A stretch of DNA of 64,000 nt from the NCBI GenBank assembly GCA_963662155.1, contig OY759265.1:39309548-39373547 (forward strand), in the 5' to 3' direction. Each line of letters starts with the position of its first letter. Within the stretch, counting starts at the first letter, position 1. Below the pieces are notes generated by a model. It worked only from the letters and a program-made list of their open reading frames with translations. It had not been told where the DNA came from and did no database searches. This DNA comes from Lamellibrachia columna. Lineage: Eukaryota; Annelida; Polychaeta; Sabellida; Siboglinidae. Shown here in pieces: positions 55,377 through 64,000 of this stretch. Position numbers and translations under genes: made by a program.

Positions 55377-56666
55377 ATGGCATTCGTGCATAGACAGTCG
55401 TGCGAGGGGGTCAAGAGCGAGCTGGATCTCTTTACCGTGCCTCCCACTCAGAACTGCATCATCGCCAGTCATGTGGTGGAACATCAACCCACGGCATCTC
55501 TGGATTCTGGAGGACCGATAGAATTCTTCATCCCCGGTTCGGGCGACGATTACATAGATCTCGCCAACACGATGATACACGTGCAGGTGAAGGTGACGCA
55601 ACCCAACGGAAACGATCTCGACGCGGCTGCACCCGTAGGACCGGTGAACAACTGGCTGCATTCGCTGTGGAGTCAGGTCGACGTCTCCCTGAACGGCACG
55701 CTCGTGACCCAGTCGACCAACACGTACGCGTATAGGTCCTTCGTGGAAACGCTGTTGACTTGCGGAGTCGGTGCCAAGTCGACACAGCTGACGAATCAGC
55801 TGTGGTACAAGGACAAGGCTAGTCGCATGAGCGCCGTCGAGCTGGCGGATGGAGCCGATCCTAACCCCGGGTTCGTGACTCGACGAGAGTACATAACAGG
55901 CAGTCGCGTGGTCGACATGATAGGTCGCCTCCACGTGGATATGTTTCTGCAGGATAAATTCCTAATCAACGGAGTCGACGTCAAGATACGACTGGTGCGT
56001 AGTAAGCCGTCGTTTGCGTTGATGGCCGGAGGGGCAGCCCCCGATTACAAAATAACGATCGTCAACGCAACCTTGTTCGTCAAGAAGGCCACCCTTAATC
56101 CAGTCGTACAATTGGCTCACATCAAAGCGCTCGAGAAGAGTACGGTCAAGGTGTACTCCATTCCCGCGGGGGCTCGGTCGCACACGCACGAGAACCTGTT
56201 CCTCAACACGCTGCCGAAACGTCTCGTACTGTGCTGCATCGACAACGACGCCTACAACGGCGCGTACGATAAAAACCCATTTCACGCCAAGAACAACGCC
56301 ATAAGCTTCCACTCGGTGTACGTGGACGGACGTCAGATACCTTCCAAACCCTTCCAGCCCAACTTCGAGGACAACCTCTTCGTCAGGAGCTACACGAGCC
56401 TGTTCACCTCGACCGGCAAGATCTGGCAGGACGAAGGGAACGGTCTGACTCGCGACGACTACCGAGACGGCTACACCTTCTTCTGTTTCGATCTGACCCC
56501 CGACCAGTGCGACGGTCCCTGCTTCAATCTGGTGCAAAAAGGCAACCTGCGCATCGAATTTCATTTCCGAGAAGCGCTTCGCACCACCGTGAACGTCGTC
56601 GCCTACGCCGAATTCGAATCCGTGCTGGAAATCGACAAGAATCGCAACGTCATCTACGACTACTGA
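55377..56666 (+). CDS. MCP: Double jelly-roll major capsid protein
   Basis: 429 codons, intact. N-terminal SELDLFTVPPTQNCI, then a strongly conserved region with IEFFIPGSGDDYIDLANTMI, WSQVDVSLNGTLVTQ, W-Y-K-D and VDMFLQDKFLINGVDVKIRL. The C-terminal half includes KRLVLCCIDNDAYNG, NPFHAKNNAI and GNLRIEFHFREAL. This is the Polinton hexon-like capsid protein related to adenovirus and virophage capsids. It sits directly upstream of the protease, as usual. Confidence 0.96.
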   Translation: MAFVHRQSCEGVKSELDLFTVPPTQNCIIASHVVEHQPTASLDSGGPIEFFIPGSGDDYIDLANTMIHVQVKVTQPNGNDLDAAAPVGPVNNWLHSLWSQVDVSLNGTLVTQSTNTYAYRSFVETLLTCGVGAKSTQLTNQLWYKDKASRMSAVELADGADPNPGFVTRREYITGSRVVDMIGRLHVDMFLQDKFLINGVDVKIRLVRSKPSFALMAGGAAPDYKITIVNATLFVKKATLNPVVQLAHIKALEKSTVKVYSIPAGARSHTHENLFLNTLPKRLVLCCIDNDAYNGAYDKNPFHAKNNAISFHSVYVDGRQIPSKPFQPNFEDNLFVRSYTSLFTSTGKIWQDEGNGLTRDDYRDGYTFFCFDLTPDQCDGPCFNLVQKGNLRIEFHFREALRTTVNVVAYAEFESVLEIDKNRNVIYDY

Positions 56667-56667
56667 G

Positions 56668-57147
56668 ATGGACACCCTGCAGATCGCTCGTCTACTGGCG
56701 ATGGATTCGAACACCGCGTCCGTCTTTGGCGGCGTTGTACCCAAAGACGGACTGCCTAAAACAATAGACGCTTTGCCGATCGCCTTCGTGTGCAACACCG
56801 ACGACGGCGACGAACCGGGCGAACATTGGATAGCGCTGTACCTATCCTCCGACGGACACGGCGAATACTTCTGTTCGTACGGTCTACCGCCTCTTCACGC
56901 TGCGTTCAGTGCCTTCTTGAACAAACACTGTTCCGAGTGGACTCATAATAGCAAGAGACTTCAGAGTCCACTGTCTAACGTTTGCGGACAATATTGTGTA
57001 ACTTATATAATGTTTCGATGTAACGGTTCTCCTATGAGAACTTTCGTAAACGCATTCCGAACCGATCTGGTCGCTAACGATTGTCGCGTGTTCGATTGGA
57101 TTAACCTACTGAAAAAGGGTATACCATACTATCGCACATCGTACTGA
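56668..57147 (+). CDS. PRO: Adenovirus-type (Ulp1-like) maturation cysteine protease
   Basis: 159 codons starting one base after the capsid stop codon. Catalytic His53 in GEHWIALYL, oxyanion-hole Gln99 and nucleophile Cys106 in SNVCGQYC (seven residues after Gln99, as in Ulp1/SENP enzymes). The expected acidic residue about 16 positions after His53 falls in EYFCSYGLPP, where most relatives as I recall have D; here it is Cys69. Length and position are typical for Polinton PRO, which processes virion proteins. Activity of this variant is uncertain. Confidence 0.92.
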   Translation: MDTLQIARLLAMDSNTASVFGGVVPKDGLPKTIDALPIAFVCNTDDGDEPGEHWIALYLSSDGHGEYFCSYGLPPLHAAFSAFLNKHCSEWTHNSKRLQSPLSNVCGQYCVTYIMFRCNGSPMRTFVNAFRTDLVANDCRVFDWINLLKKGIPYYRTSY

Positions 57148-57311
57148 ACCTCTGGCGAGGTGGAGACACCCGTAAGTTCGCGACCTCTGGCGCGATGGTC
57201 GACATCCGCAAGTCAACTCATCGTCATCATACCCGTTGTATTCATTCGAACACGCTTGTACTGTCGTCGTTACGATTGCCTCGCTTGTACTGCTACCGCT
57301 TTGTTTTATTC

Positions 57312-57317
57312 AATAAA
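57312..57317 (+). terminator. Polyadenylation signal AATAAA
   Basis: AATAAA lies 165 bp after the protease stop, followed within 40 bp by a T/G-rich stretch. It is the only clear one at the end of the plus-strand gene block. Confidence 0.6.
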
Positions 57318-57426
57318 ATACGTGTGTACCGTATGTTTTTGTTCGTCTCCTTACTAGGTCAATAACCATAAGTCCGTTAGGTGTCCCCGCCCGTCAGACC
57401 ACCAACCCGCCCGTCAGCCCGCCATT

Positions 57427-57535
57427 CAGTCGCAGTCGCTAGAGAGCGCACCTGTTACCCAGAAGATCTCCCCACCCGTCAGTCCACCATTCAGTCGCAG
57501 TCGCTAAAGAGCGCACGTGTTACCCAGAAGACCAC
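57427..57535. repeat. Subterminal 65-bp direct repeats
   Basis: Unit starts at 57427 and 57492; they differ at a few positions. The core 'cagtcgctaga' also occurs inside the inverted repeat, and the left arm lacks this array. Confidence 0.9.
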
Positions 57536-57677
57536 GCGCGCGTGCACGCGCGCGCGTCAGTCGCTAGATGGCGCTATCTTCGATTACTCACCGCTAGGGG
57601 GCTGCGCGCGCAACCGGATGGAGATGTAGACCATGGGTGCAAATTCGATGAGGATTGAAAAGCTATAAGGTACTACT
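57536..57677 (-). repeat. Polinton right terminal inverted repeat (142 bp)
   Basis: Reverse complement of 40428-40569 with one mismatch, ending ...GGTACTACT. Confidence 0.97.
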
Positions 57678-57683
57678 GGCGTA
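57678..57683. other. Polinton target-site duplication, right (GGCGTA)
   Basis: Identical to 40422-40427. Confidence 0.97.
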
Positions 57684-58346
57684 GGTGACGACGGTGGTAC
57701 GCATCCAGACGTTCTAGCTATGATTTCGTCCGGCCCCATGTTCCCATGTTGTTTGCCAACACGAGCGTCGCGTATAGCCACTGACGCAGCTGTCGACACA
57801 TCTGTGATAGCCTATACCACACTGTTCACAGCTTGCGGAAGGCGACGTTGACCAGCTGCTTTCGGCGAGCGACGTCTTCCGCCTCACCGAAGAGCAACCC
57901 TACCTTGTCATTCTCCATTCTTCCTCGATGCGGCCCGCGTTATATGTGCCCAGTGGTCTAATTGAGCAGCTGGATAGGTACATGTGAATTGTAACAATTG
58001 TTTTTGTTAGTTGGCGATAAGTGAATATTCGAGCAAACCCACATGTACAGACATCATGCAGTATAATAATTAGTATTTATTATTATGATGTATGTGATAA
58101 ATTATGGTAACACATCATTGTGTATGTAAACACAACTACTCAATATATTATAATGTCGTATTCGCTATTATTATTTCAGTCAACCCCAGCTAAGTGCTGG
58201 CATGACACTTGGATACTGATTTTTTGCTCTGACGGACTTCAGAGGCAAAAAGGATAACATGTTAATCTGCTGCATTAATTAAATGTAGTCAGCAAATTTT
58301 CCATACGAAATTTTGAAAAACAGTTACGCTGCTATGTTTTAAACAG
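57684..58346. other. Flanking host DNA, no gene
   Basis: A moderately GC-rich ~270 bp next to the Polinton, then AT-rich DNA. No coding pattern recognised. The preceding phosphatase exons expected upstream of 58347 were not found. Confidence 0.4.
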
Positions 58347-58497
58347 AAGTTGAAAAGATGAGACGAATGCGCCAGTTTCACTTCACCGGTTGGCCGGACA
58401 AGGGGATTCCGTCCTACGCCTACCCTCTCTTGGCGTTCCACCGCAAGGTGCACAGCTTCGATTCGGAGAAACGCGGACCTCTCGTCGTACACTGCAG
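58347..58497 (+). pseudogene. Receptor-type tyrosine phosphatase D1 exon (WPD loop)
   Basis: Entered after TTTAAACAG and left at TGCAG/GTGAAT, this exon encodes MRQFHFTGWPDKGIPSYAYP, then LLAFHRKV and GPLVVHC. The W-P-D loop, with its general-acid Asp, and the V-V-H-C start of the P-loop identify a classical PTP domain. The phase joins exactly to 58736. The N-terminal D1 exons are missing nearby and a stop occurs downstream, so I call the locus a pseudogene. Confidence 0.85.
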
Positions 58498-58735
58498 GTG
58501 AATCTAGAGGGTTGGCGAGTCCATCTGTCCTCGGCGACGATTCTAGGTATCAGGCATTTGCTAGGAAATATGTTGATCTCATTTGCGTTGCAATAAAATA
58601 CATTTCTGCTCCGTTGTAGGAAGTTTGTGTAATCGTTATTATTAGTATTATTATGAAACACCGTCATTGTTGTGTAATGTCATTATTATGTTACGCCATC
58701 ATTTTGGTGTAATGTCATTATTATGTTTTGCACAG

Positions 58736-58871
58736 TGCGGGCGTTGGACGGACGGGAACATTCATAGCCATCGACATCCTCATCGAACAGCCAAAGGCAG
58801 AAGGCAAAGTTGTCGTCTTCCAGTGCATCAATCTGCCCAGGACTCAGAGGATGAACCTGGTCCAGACGCTG
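58736..58871 (+). pseudogene. Receptor-type tyrosine phosphatase D1 exon (P-loop)
   Basis: Joined to the preceding exon it supplies the active-site signature H-C-S-A-G-V-G-R-T-G-T-F, then AIDILIEQPKAEG and NLPRTQRMNLVQTL. The catalytic Cys codon is at the end of the previous exon. Donor CTG/GTGAGA, phase 0. Confidence 0.87.
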
Positions 58872-59511
58872 GTGAGATAACGTCATAGCGTGCCACAAAA
58901 ACATTTTCATTAGTATATTTTACATATTGATGCATCCTGAGAATGCTATATCGTGTCGATCAATCTGATCGGCAATATTTATGATATTGCCATGTTGTTC
59001 GTAAATGTCAGTCTAGGCATGAACTTATCACAACAAAACATTTGTAATAGTGAATATTGCGTTAATTTTAATGTAGTATTTGTGGTCCAACTACAGAGTG
59101 AAATTGGTGTACGTTGAAAATCACATATTGGAGTAAAGCACTCAAAGGAATACATAATTATGTATACGTAGAATGGAAATAACGCTCCATGCCACCACCT
59201 GTACTATTTAACTTCTACTGTACGCAAGACAGGAAGTTACCGCGAGGTGCATAATAACGTATAACGAAATAATACTATCACATGTTGTGACAATGTGCTA
59301 TGATTAAGTTGCCAAAACATTCTTACGTTATCAACGGGTTTTACCATGTCTTTGTCGTTGTAGAAAGTGCTAAAAGGTGTTTGTTTGCAACTTATGGATT
59401 CATCATACGTGGCGATGGAAACTCCAAACGCTGTTTAATCATATTAAGGAAAACACAAAAATACATAGGCTAGTTGTAAATGGTGCTTACATTTGGACAT
59501 TTGTTTCACAG

Positions 59512-59637
59512 GAGGAGTACATATATGTCCACCAGGCCCTGATATAGTTGAACGAAGTCGCAATCATACCGTGTCCCGATCTGAGGCAGACGTTTGAAGC
59601 ACTGTGTAGATCAAGTAAACTCGCCGAACAGTTCGCG
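59512..59637 (+). pseudogene. Receptor-type tyrosine phosphatase D1 C-terminal exon with stop
   Basis: After TTTCACAG the frame reads EEYIYVHQALI and then TAG (59542-59544), followed in frame by LNEVAIIPCPDL and more residues to 59637. E-x-Y-x-x-V-H-x-A-L is the Q-loop-adjacent C-terminal helix of PTP D1. The stop would truncate the protein before D2. Confidence 0.85.
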
Positions 59638-59780
59638 GTTTGTTGTATTAATGTTGTGATCTTACAAGTAATTCCTTTCTTCTGATTTATATCAGAATTA
59701 TTCTCTGGCTTTATGATTAACTAATACAAACAACAAAGTATTGACTCATGTAATACAATACATAATTTATTACCGGTTAG

Positions 59781-59867
59781 TTTTCCTCTGCTGCGACTCA
59801 ACGCACTGAAGACACTTCGCAAGAACGCCAAATGTGCTGCCCTCGAACCAAATAACGTCGCAAAGTG
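59781..59867 (+). pseudogene. Phosphatase linker exon, damaged donor
   Basis: One frame reads LLRLNALKTLRKNAKCAALE, then P-N-N-V-A-K, a plausible D1-D2 linker. It is followed by TGA where a GT donor would be expected, and its entry phase does not fit the preceding exon. Both point to decay. Confidence 0.6.
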
Positions 59868-60191
59868 AAAGAATCGCTTCATTGAGATTACTCTAAGAAT
59901 GTGGATCTCATTATTTTATTACAATCGAAATTATCATGATCACATTGAAGTAATTTTTTAAAACATGTATATGATGGTAGCTGGGGTCACGTGGTGACGC
60001 GAACTGCATAAAATAAGAAAGTAATAAAAATAGTAACAAGTTTTCAATTGTTATTGACTAGATAATGCGTAAAGGGGTTATGTATATTTTCGGGTCGCAC
60101 TCTCAGTCATAACATATCGTGCGAATAAGCACGACGTTGCGAAGCATCTGTTTAGATTTTCAGTCGTGCATATTACTAGATCAACTCACAG

Positions 60192-60269
60192 TTAGACGAT
60201 CATCAGCGTCCGTACCTGGCTACTCCCTGGAATGATGGCATCAATTACATCAATGCCGTCTGTGTACAT
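60192..60269 (+). pseudogene. Phosphatase D2 exon
   Basis: Between CTCACAG and CAT/GTAAGT the frame reads RPYLATPWNDGINYINAVCV. N/D-x-I-N-Y-I-N-A-x is the substrate-recognition-loop region of a PTP domain. It corresponds to the start of the second, usually inactive, domain. Confidence 0.72.
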
Positions 60270-60359
60270 GTAAGTACCGATGTGAAAAAGACAGATCTAA
60301 TGGAGAACCAGTTTCTTCGAATCTGCTTTAAAGCAATTAACGCGCGTTGGACACGTAAT

Positions 60360-60660
60360 TAGAGTAGGATTGTGTCAGTTGGGCTGGCTTTAAATACCAA
60401 GGTTGGATTGTGTTAGCATTGCTAGGTTGTACCGGCATGGTTGTGTTGTGCCAAATAGCTTTGATTGCGCCAGCAAGTTTTGATAGTACCAGGACGGTTG
60501 GGTTTTGTCATCAAGGTTGGATAGTTCTGACAAGGTTGGATTTTGGCTGCAAGATTGGATGAAGTCAGCATAGTTGGATTGTGCCAGCATGTTCGGATTG
60601 GTCAGAGTGTTTGAAGTGTGTCAGAAAGGTTCAATCTTGCTAGCAGGGTTATAGATAATT
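60360..60660. repeat. Diverged minisatellite of about 21-27 bp units
   Basis: Repeated phrases of the type 'ggttggattgtgccagcat' with many substitutions across about 300 bp. It lies in the phosphatase locus between D2 exons. Confidence 0.7.
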
Positions 60661-61213
60661 CAGCACATCGAGAAATTCGAAACTGTGACAATAGGTGTAA
60701 GATATCCAAAATATAATAAATATATACGCATTGTTGCAACTAAGAACAAGGTGCGTATTCGTTCATATTCCTGATTCCAGTCAATCCGGATAAAAGATCT
60801 GACCATGAAATTTGCATAGACTTTTGATGGTCCATATTACTGTCAAATAAATATACGTTAAATTACCCACAGTTTATCATATGGTCGGAAATTATGCACG
60901 TTTCTCTGTGTCAACTTTATGTGAAATCGAATATTCTGAATATGTTTTCTTTGAGATTAATGTTATGTTTACAAAAAGTAGTTTGGTTGTTGGAAAACGA
61001 AGGTGTGTTGGTTTTCAGAAGGTAGCTTGCTGAATCAGTGAAGCCACATGCTATAAGTTTGTACCATTATACAACAATGACTTATCATTGCCTTCACCTC
61101 AATAAGGCGTATTATATATTTTCCTCGTCACAAACGCCCCGTATGTTAACTTAATTATTTAATGAACATATACACAATATGACATACCTGTTCCCGTACA
61201 TTTACTCTTTCTG

Positions 61214-61365
61214 GGCTATAAGGAGCGCAACGCCTACATCCTCACCCAGTCACCGATGGCGGCAACCGTTGTTGACATGAGGAGATTGTTGAATAACCAC
61301 GTGTCTCACATGGGTGTTATGCTCGACGATAGTGACCTCACTGATGACGTACACATTTCGCAATG
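61214..61365 (+). pseudogene. Phosphatase D2 exon, acceptor altered
   Basis: The frame encodes GYKERNAYILTQSPMAATVV, then DMRRLLNNHVSHMGVMLDD, matching the Y-I-x-T-Q-x-P-M-x-x-T-V-x-D-x-W-R-L-V and V-x-M-L blocks of a D2 domain (here W is replaced by R in DMRRL). The base before the expected start is TCTG rather than a CAG acceptor. Confidence 0.75.
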
Positions 61366-62253
61366 TATCTACCGGCCTCTATCGGATTGTTATTCCAGTA
61401 TTCAGTTCCTTTATTCACCATTGCCCATATGCCGTTATTTGTTTTAGCATTCATGTTTTAATTATTATTTACGCCGGTGGCCAGTGTTTTTCGGTGTGCC
61501 TGTCTATTTGTATAATTTCAGCATAATTAGAAAACGAGATCATATAATTCATAACATCTGGCACATGGTTGTCACTGTGAATAAGTGAATAATAATAACG
61601 AGCTAACGTTACACATATTTTATTAAATTGAAATTGGACCAGCGAACACATCGTTGGAACAATGCAGCTACACTGGTGGTTCTTAAGCCATCTTGTGCAG
61701 GAATGGCGTGCATTGTTGAATAGAACGAGAACCACAGTAAAGGTTACCTACACTAAAAAGGCACAGCTTGGAATTCAGCATTTCATTTTGGATTTGTTAT
61801 ACGTACACTGCGATCACTAAATACACACTATTATGACGTAATTGTCTGAAGGCGTATTTCCCTCGATTGAAGGATAGTTTGGTGATGCTGTTTTAAAGTT
61901 GTGTCACGGACCTTTACTCAGGAATACGCTATCTACTGGCCAAATCAGATTGCGGTAAATCGTAGAAGCAGACAGCACCGATAATTCATATGTGACAGTG
62001 CGAGAGCTAAACAAATCTGGTCGGGTAAGTTATTATGACAATAACTGAAACCATTCAGCGGTCTTAGGTTTTTTCTTGTGCTTAATATAATAACTTACAG
62101 GGACACAGCATATGAGTAGATAAAGAACATGTTTATATCATTAATGGCATGCAAAAGCAAGTGTACATCATATCATAACAATATATGTGTTCTAAGCGCA
62201 GTTTTGTCGAAAACGCCAGTGGTACTCTACTATGTTGTTATTCATCTCATTAG

Positions 62254-62391
62254 TCGGAAGTTCCAGCTCAATCACTCCTGGAGTGACGACTCGTCACTGC
62301 CCAGCAACACGACTGTCCTCCTGGACTTGCTGGATGCCGTCGACAAGTGCCAGCAACAGAGCGGAAACGGGCCGATTGTCGTCCACTGCAC
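62254..62391 (+). pseudogene. Phosphatase D2 exon (to P-loop)
   Basis: After CATTAG the frame gives KFQLNHSWSDDSSLPSNTTV, then LLDLLDAVDKC and GPIVVHC, ending TGCAC/GTGAGT. It fits the D2 WPD-loop region; the W-P-D is replaced by W-S-D-D, as expected in many inactive D2 domains. The next exon would fall near or inside the assembly gap. Confidence 0.8.
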
Positions 62392-62657
62392 GTGAGTTGG
62401 TCTTTTTCAAACATCTGTCCAATCTATCGTTGACCAGCATTAACCAATATTTCCAGTTTCTCTGGCATTCAATTTAGGGATAGGAGTTATCTATTTAGCA
62501 CTTGTTACTGGCATTATTACTAACATAGACACACTTTAGAAGCATTTTTCATTTTAGGCATGAACCATGTATACACTTTCAAAGAAGAAGTGCTGTTTCA
62601 ACAACAACGATAATCGAGGAAGAGGTAGATATTTATGACATTTAACATCAGTGCCGT

Positions 62658-62857
62658 NNNNNNNNNNNNNNNNNNNNNNNNNNNNNNNNNNNNNNNNNNN
62701 NNNNNNNNNNNNNNNNNNNNNNNNNNNNNNNNNNNNNNNNNNNNNNNNNNNNNNNNNNNNNNNNNNNNNNNNNNNNNNNNNNNNNNNNNNNNNNNNNNNN
62801 NNNNNNNNNNNNNNNNNNNNNNNNNNNNNNNNNNNNNNNNNNNNNNNNNNNNNNNNN
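62658..62857. other. Assembly gap, 200 N
   Basis: Exactly 200 undetermined bases, probably a placeholder of arbitrary length. It may hide the exon completing D2. Confidence 1.
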
Positions 62858-63401
62858 CCAAATTAAATAAAGATGTGCAGAATATGCGCATCAATAGTTA
62901 GTAAGTAGCAATGGTAAAATAGTGAGTGGCACCATTTGTGGGGACTTTGGGTTTGGGACTGCCTCCCTGGCTATTCACTAGGTGAAACTGTGTTTTCCTT
63001 GGAATAACAGATTAGGACGATTTTATAGTTTCGATGAAAAATTCGGCGGTTGTGTATGTCAAACGTGAGGTGTTAATAAGTGGACAGGGGCATTGAATGG
63101 ACTGCGTGTGCGGATTTGACGACAAAACAACGATTAAAAATTCCTCTTGAAATTCCGTGAGAAAAACACTTTCTCTATTCCGTATCAAATCAACCAATTT
63201 TCAAAAACTTGATGTCTCAGAATTTACTTAAATTGTAACCAATGAATAAGTAGCTATACCTGAGCACCCCTGGAAAAAAGCAAGGATTTGCATGCAAATT
63301 GTGTCTGTAACGCCCTATAATGTAAGCGCCAAAACGCACCTGTTATTTTTATCTGTTTTTAGGTGCTTCATCCTTGCCTGGGGTTTGGATTCCTCATCCG
63401 C

Positions 63402-63433
63402 CAACTAACTAACTAACTAACTAACTGACTGAC
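63402..63433. repeat. (CTAA)n / (CTGA)n short microsatellite
   Basis: About eight tetranucleotide units 'ctaa' passing into 'ctga'. Confidence 0.9.
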
Positions 63434-63483
63434 CTGAAGCACGACGGCGATACAGAAACACATTCTCAACAATGTGGTTACTA

Positions 63484-63594
63484 GGCGTTGTGGAACGGCG
63501 GCGACACGTTCACAAAGTACCATCGGCTGTGGGAGGAGAAGCTGCAGCTCCTGCTGGCGTTTTCGACATCCAACCTTGTCGAAAGACGCTTTAA
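63484..63594 (+). mobile_element. hAT/ZBED-like transposase C-terminal fragment
   Basis: The plus strand reads ALWNGGDTFTKYHRLWEEKL, then QLLLAFSTSNLVERRFN. L-x-x-F-x-T-S-x-L-V-E-R-x-F resembles the C-terminal dimerisation region of hAT transposases and ZBED5-like proteins (usually S-Y-L-V-E-R-G-F). No further domain is visible. An old fragment. Confidence 0.5.
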
Positions 63595-64000
63595 CTGTGG
63601 TTTCCCATCAATTATTTATTTTCTGATTTCCGCCATTTCCAGCAGGAAGACGATGAACTAAGACACCTTTCAAAAGGGGGCGATGAGATTAACATGGTTG
63701 ATACTATTATCGACATTCCCGAGGGCGGATCTAGGATTTGACAAACATTTGGCGCTGCTCCCCAGCCTAAGGGCTACGGATACCATGTTTCACTGTGCTT
63801 TAAATTATGCATTCTGGGGCAATCCACGCCCGTGAACCTACGCCTGATTCTAACGATTGTCGTCAATTTATTTGTGGATCGTCCTGTCAGACATTTGACA
63901 ATTTGGTTGTTAGTAGTCATACTGCTAGTATTTCAGCGAGGTAAACTAGACAATGGGTCTTTGTATTAAATCATCTGTCATTCGTTGTGAAGATATGCAT

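Larger units (their letters stand above)
57148..57535. other. Polinton right arm: 3' end signals and subterminal repeats
   Basis: 'acctctggcgaggtggagac' and 'acctctggcgcgatggtcga' form a short direct repeat after the protease stop. AATAAA at 57312-57317 followed by a GT-rich stretch is a likely polyadenylation signal for the late gene block. From 57427 two 65-bp direct repeats ('cagtcgcagtcgctagagag', 'cagtcgcagtcgctaaagag') lead into the inverted repeat. Confidence 0.75.
40428..57677 (+). mobile_element. Complete Maverick/Polinton virus-like transposon, 17,250 bp
   Basis: Both ends carry 142-bp inverted repeats that begin 5'-AGTAGTACC and differ at one position, flanked by a perfect 6-bp duplication. 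Inside, in order: a minus-strand spliced membrane protein, NADAR enzyme, RPA-like protein, acidic protein, DNA polymerase B, packaging ATPase, two small conserved proteins, integrase, a small membrane protein, penton-type capsid protein, a basic core-like protein, major capsid protein and protease. The core gene set defines Polintons, which encode both transposition (integrase, protein-primed polymerase) and virion functions. Its base composition is GC-richer than the AT-rich flanks. Polymerase and one small gene are frame-broken, so this copy is probably not autonomous. Confidence 0.97.

Overview
The window is invertebrate nuclear DNA, most likely from a mollusc or another lophotrochozoan. 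The host part is AT-rich and full of microsatellites. It carries a long multi-exon plus-strand gene with EGF-like, fucolectin/tachylectin-like (F5/8-type) and fibronectin III exons, receptor tyrosine phosphatase fragments, an SLC17-type transporter fragment and many non-LTR retrotransposon copies. The lineage call is inference from domain combinations.

Layout. 1-12.1 kb: two 5'-truncated copies of one non-LTR retrotransposon family (940-2356, 9513-12057), a decayed minus-strand SLC17-like transporter (4169-6333), a retroelement tail, and a ~330 bp CGAC tetranucleotide array. 12.2-34.5 kb: a 13-exon plus-strand cell-surface receptor gene whose inferred exon phases all agree (about 643 codons: signal peptide, EGF, lectin-like domain, EGF, EGF, two FN3, transmembrane segment, tyrosine-containing tail). 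Its introns hold several decayed LINE fragments, a 32-bp minisatellite, and the fullest copy of the retrotransposon family (about 29.4-33.65 kb). 34.5-40.4 kb: LINE debris, low-complexity DNA and a dispersed repeat.

40,428-57,677 is the main object: a 17,250-bp Maverick/Polinton, a virus-like self-synthesising DNA transposon. It has 142-bp terminal inverted repeats with one mismatch and a perfect 6-bp target duplication (GGCGTA). It encodes the expected core set: protein-primed DNA polymerase B (split over three frames), FtsK/A32-type packaging ATPase, retroviral-type integrase with a chromodomain, double-jelly-roll major capsid protein, penton-type minor capsid protein, adenovirus-like cysteine protease, and several small conserved Polinton proteins. 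The left 5 kb is a less usual accessory block: a minus-strand membrane protein split by a tandemly duplicated intron, a NADAR/YbiA-like N-glycosidase, an RPA70-C-like zinc OB-fold ssDNA-binding protein, and an acidic protein whose exons overlap the RPA gene through apparent alternative splicing. Arrays of short repeats separate the accessory and core blocks.

57.7-64 kb: receptor-type tyrosine phosphatase exons (D1 and D2) with an in-frame stop and damaged splice sites, a 200-N assembly gap, and a hAT/ZBED-like fragment. Receptor ectodomain and phosphatase exons are on the same strand and in the right order, so they may be parts of one ancestral receptor phosphatase locus with the Polinton lying between them.
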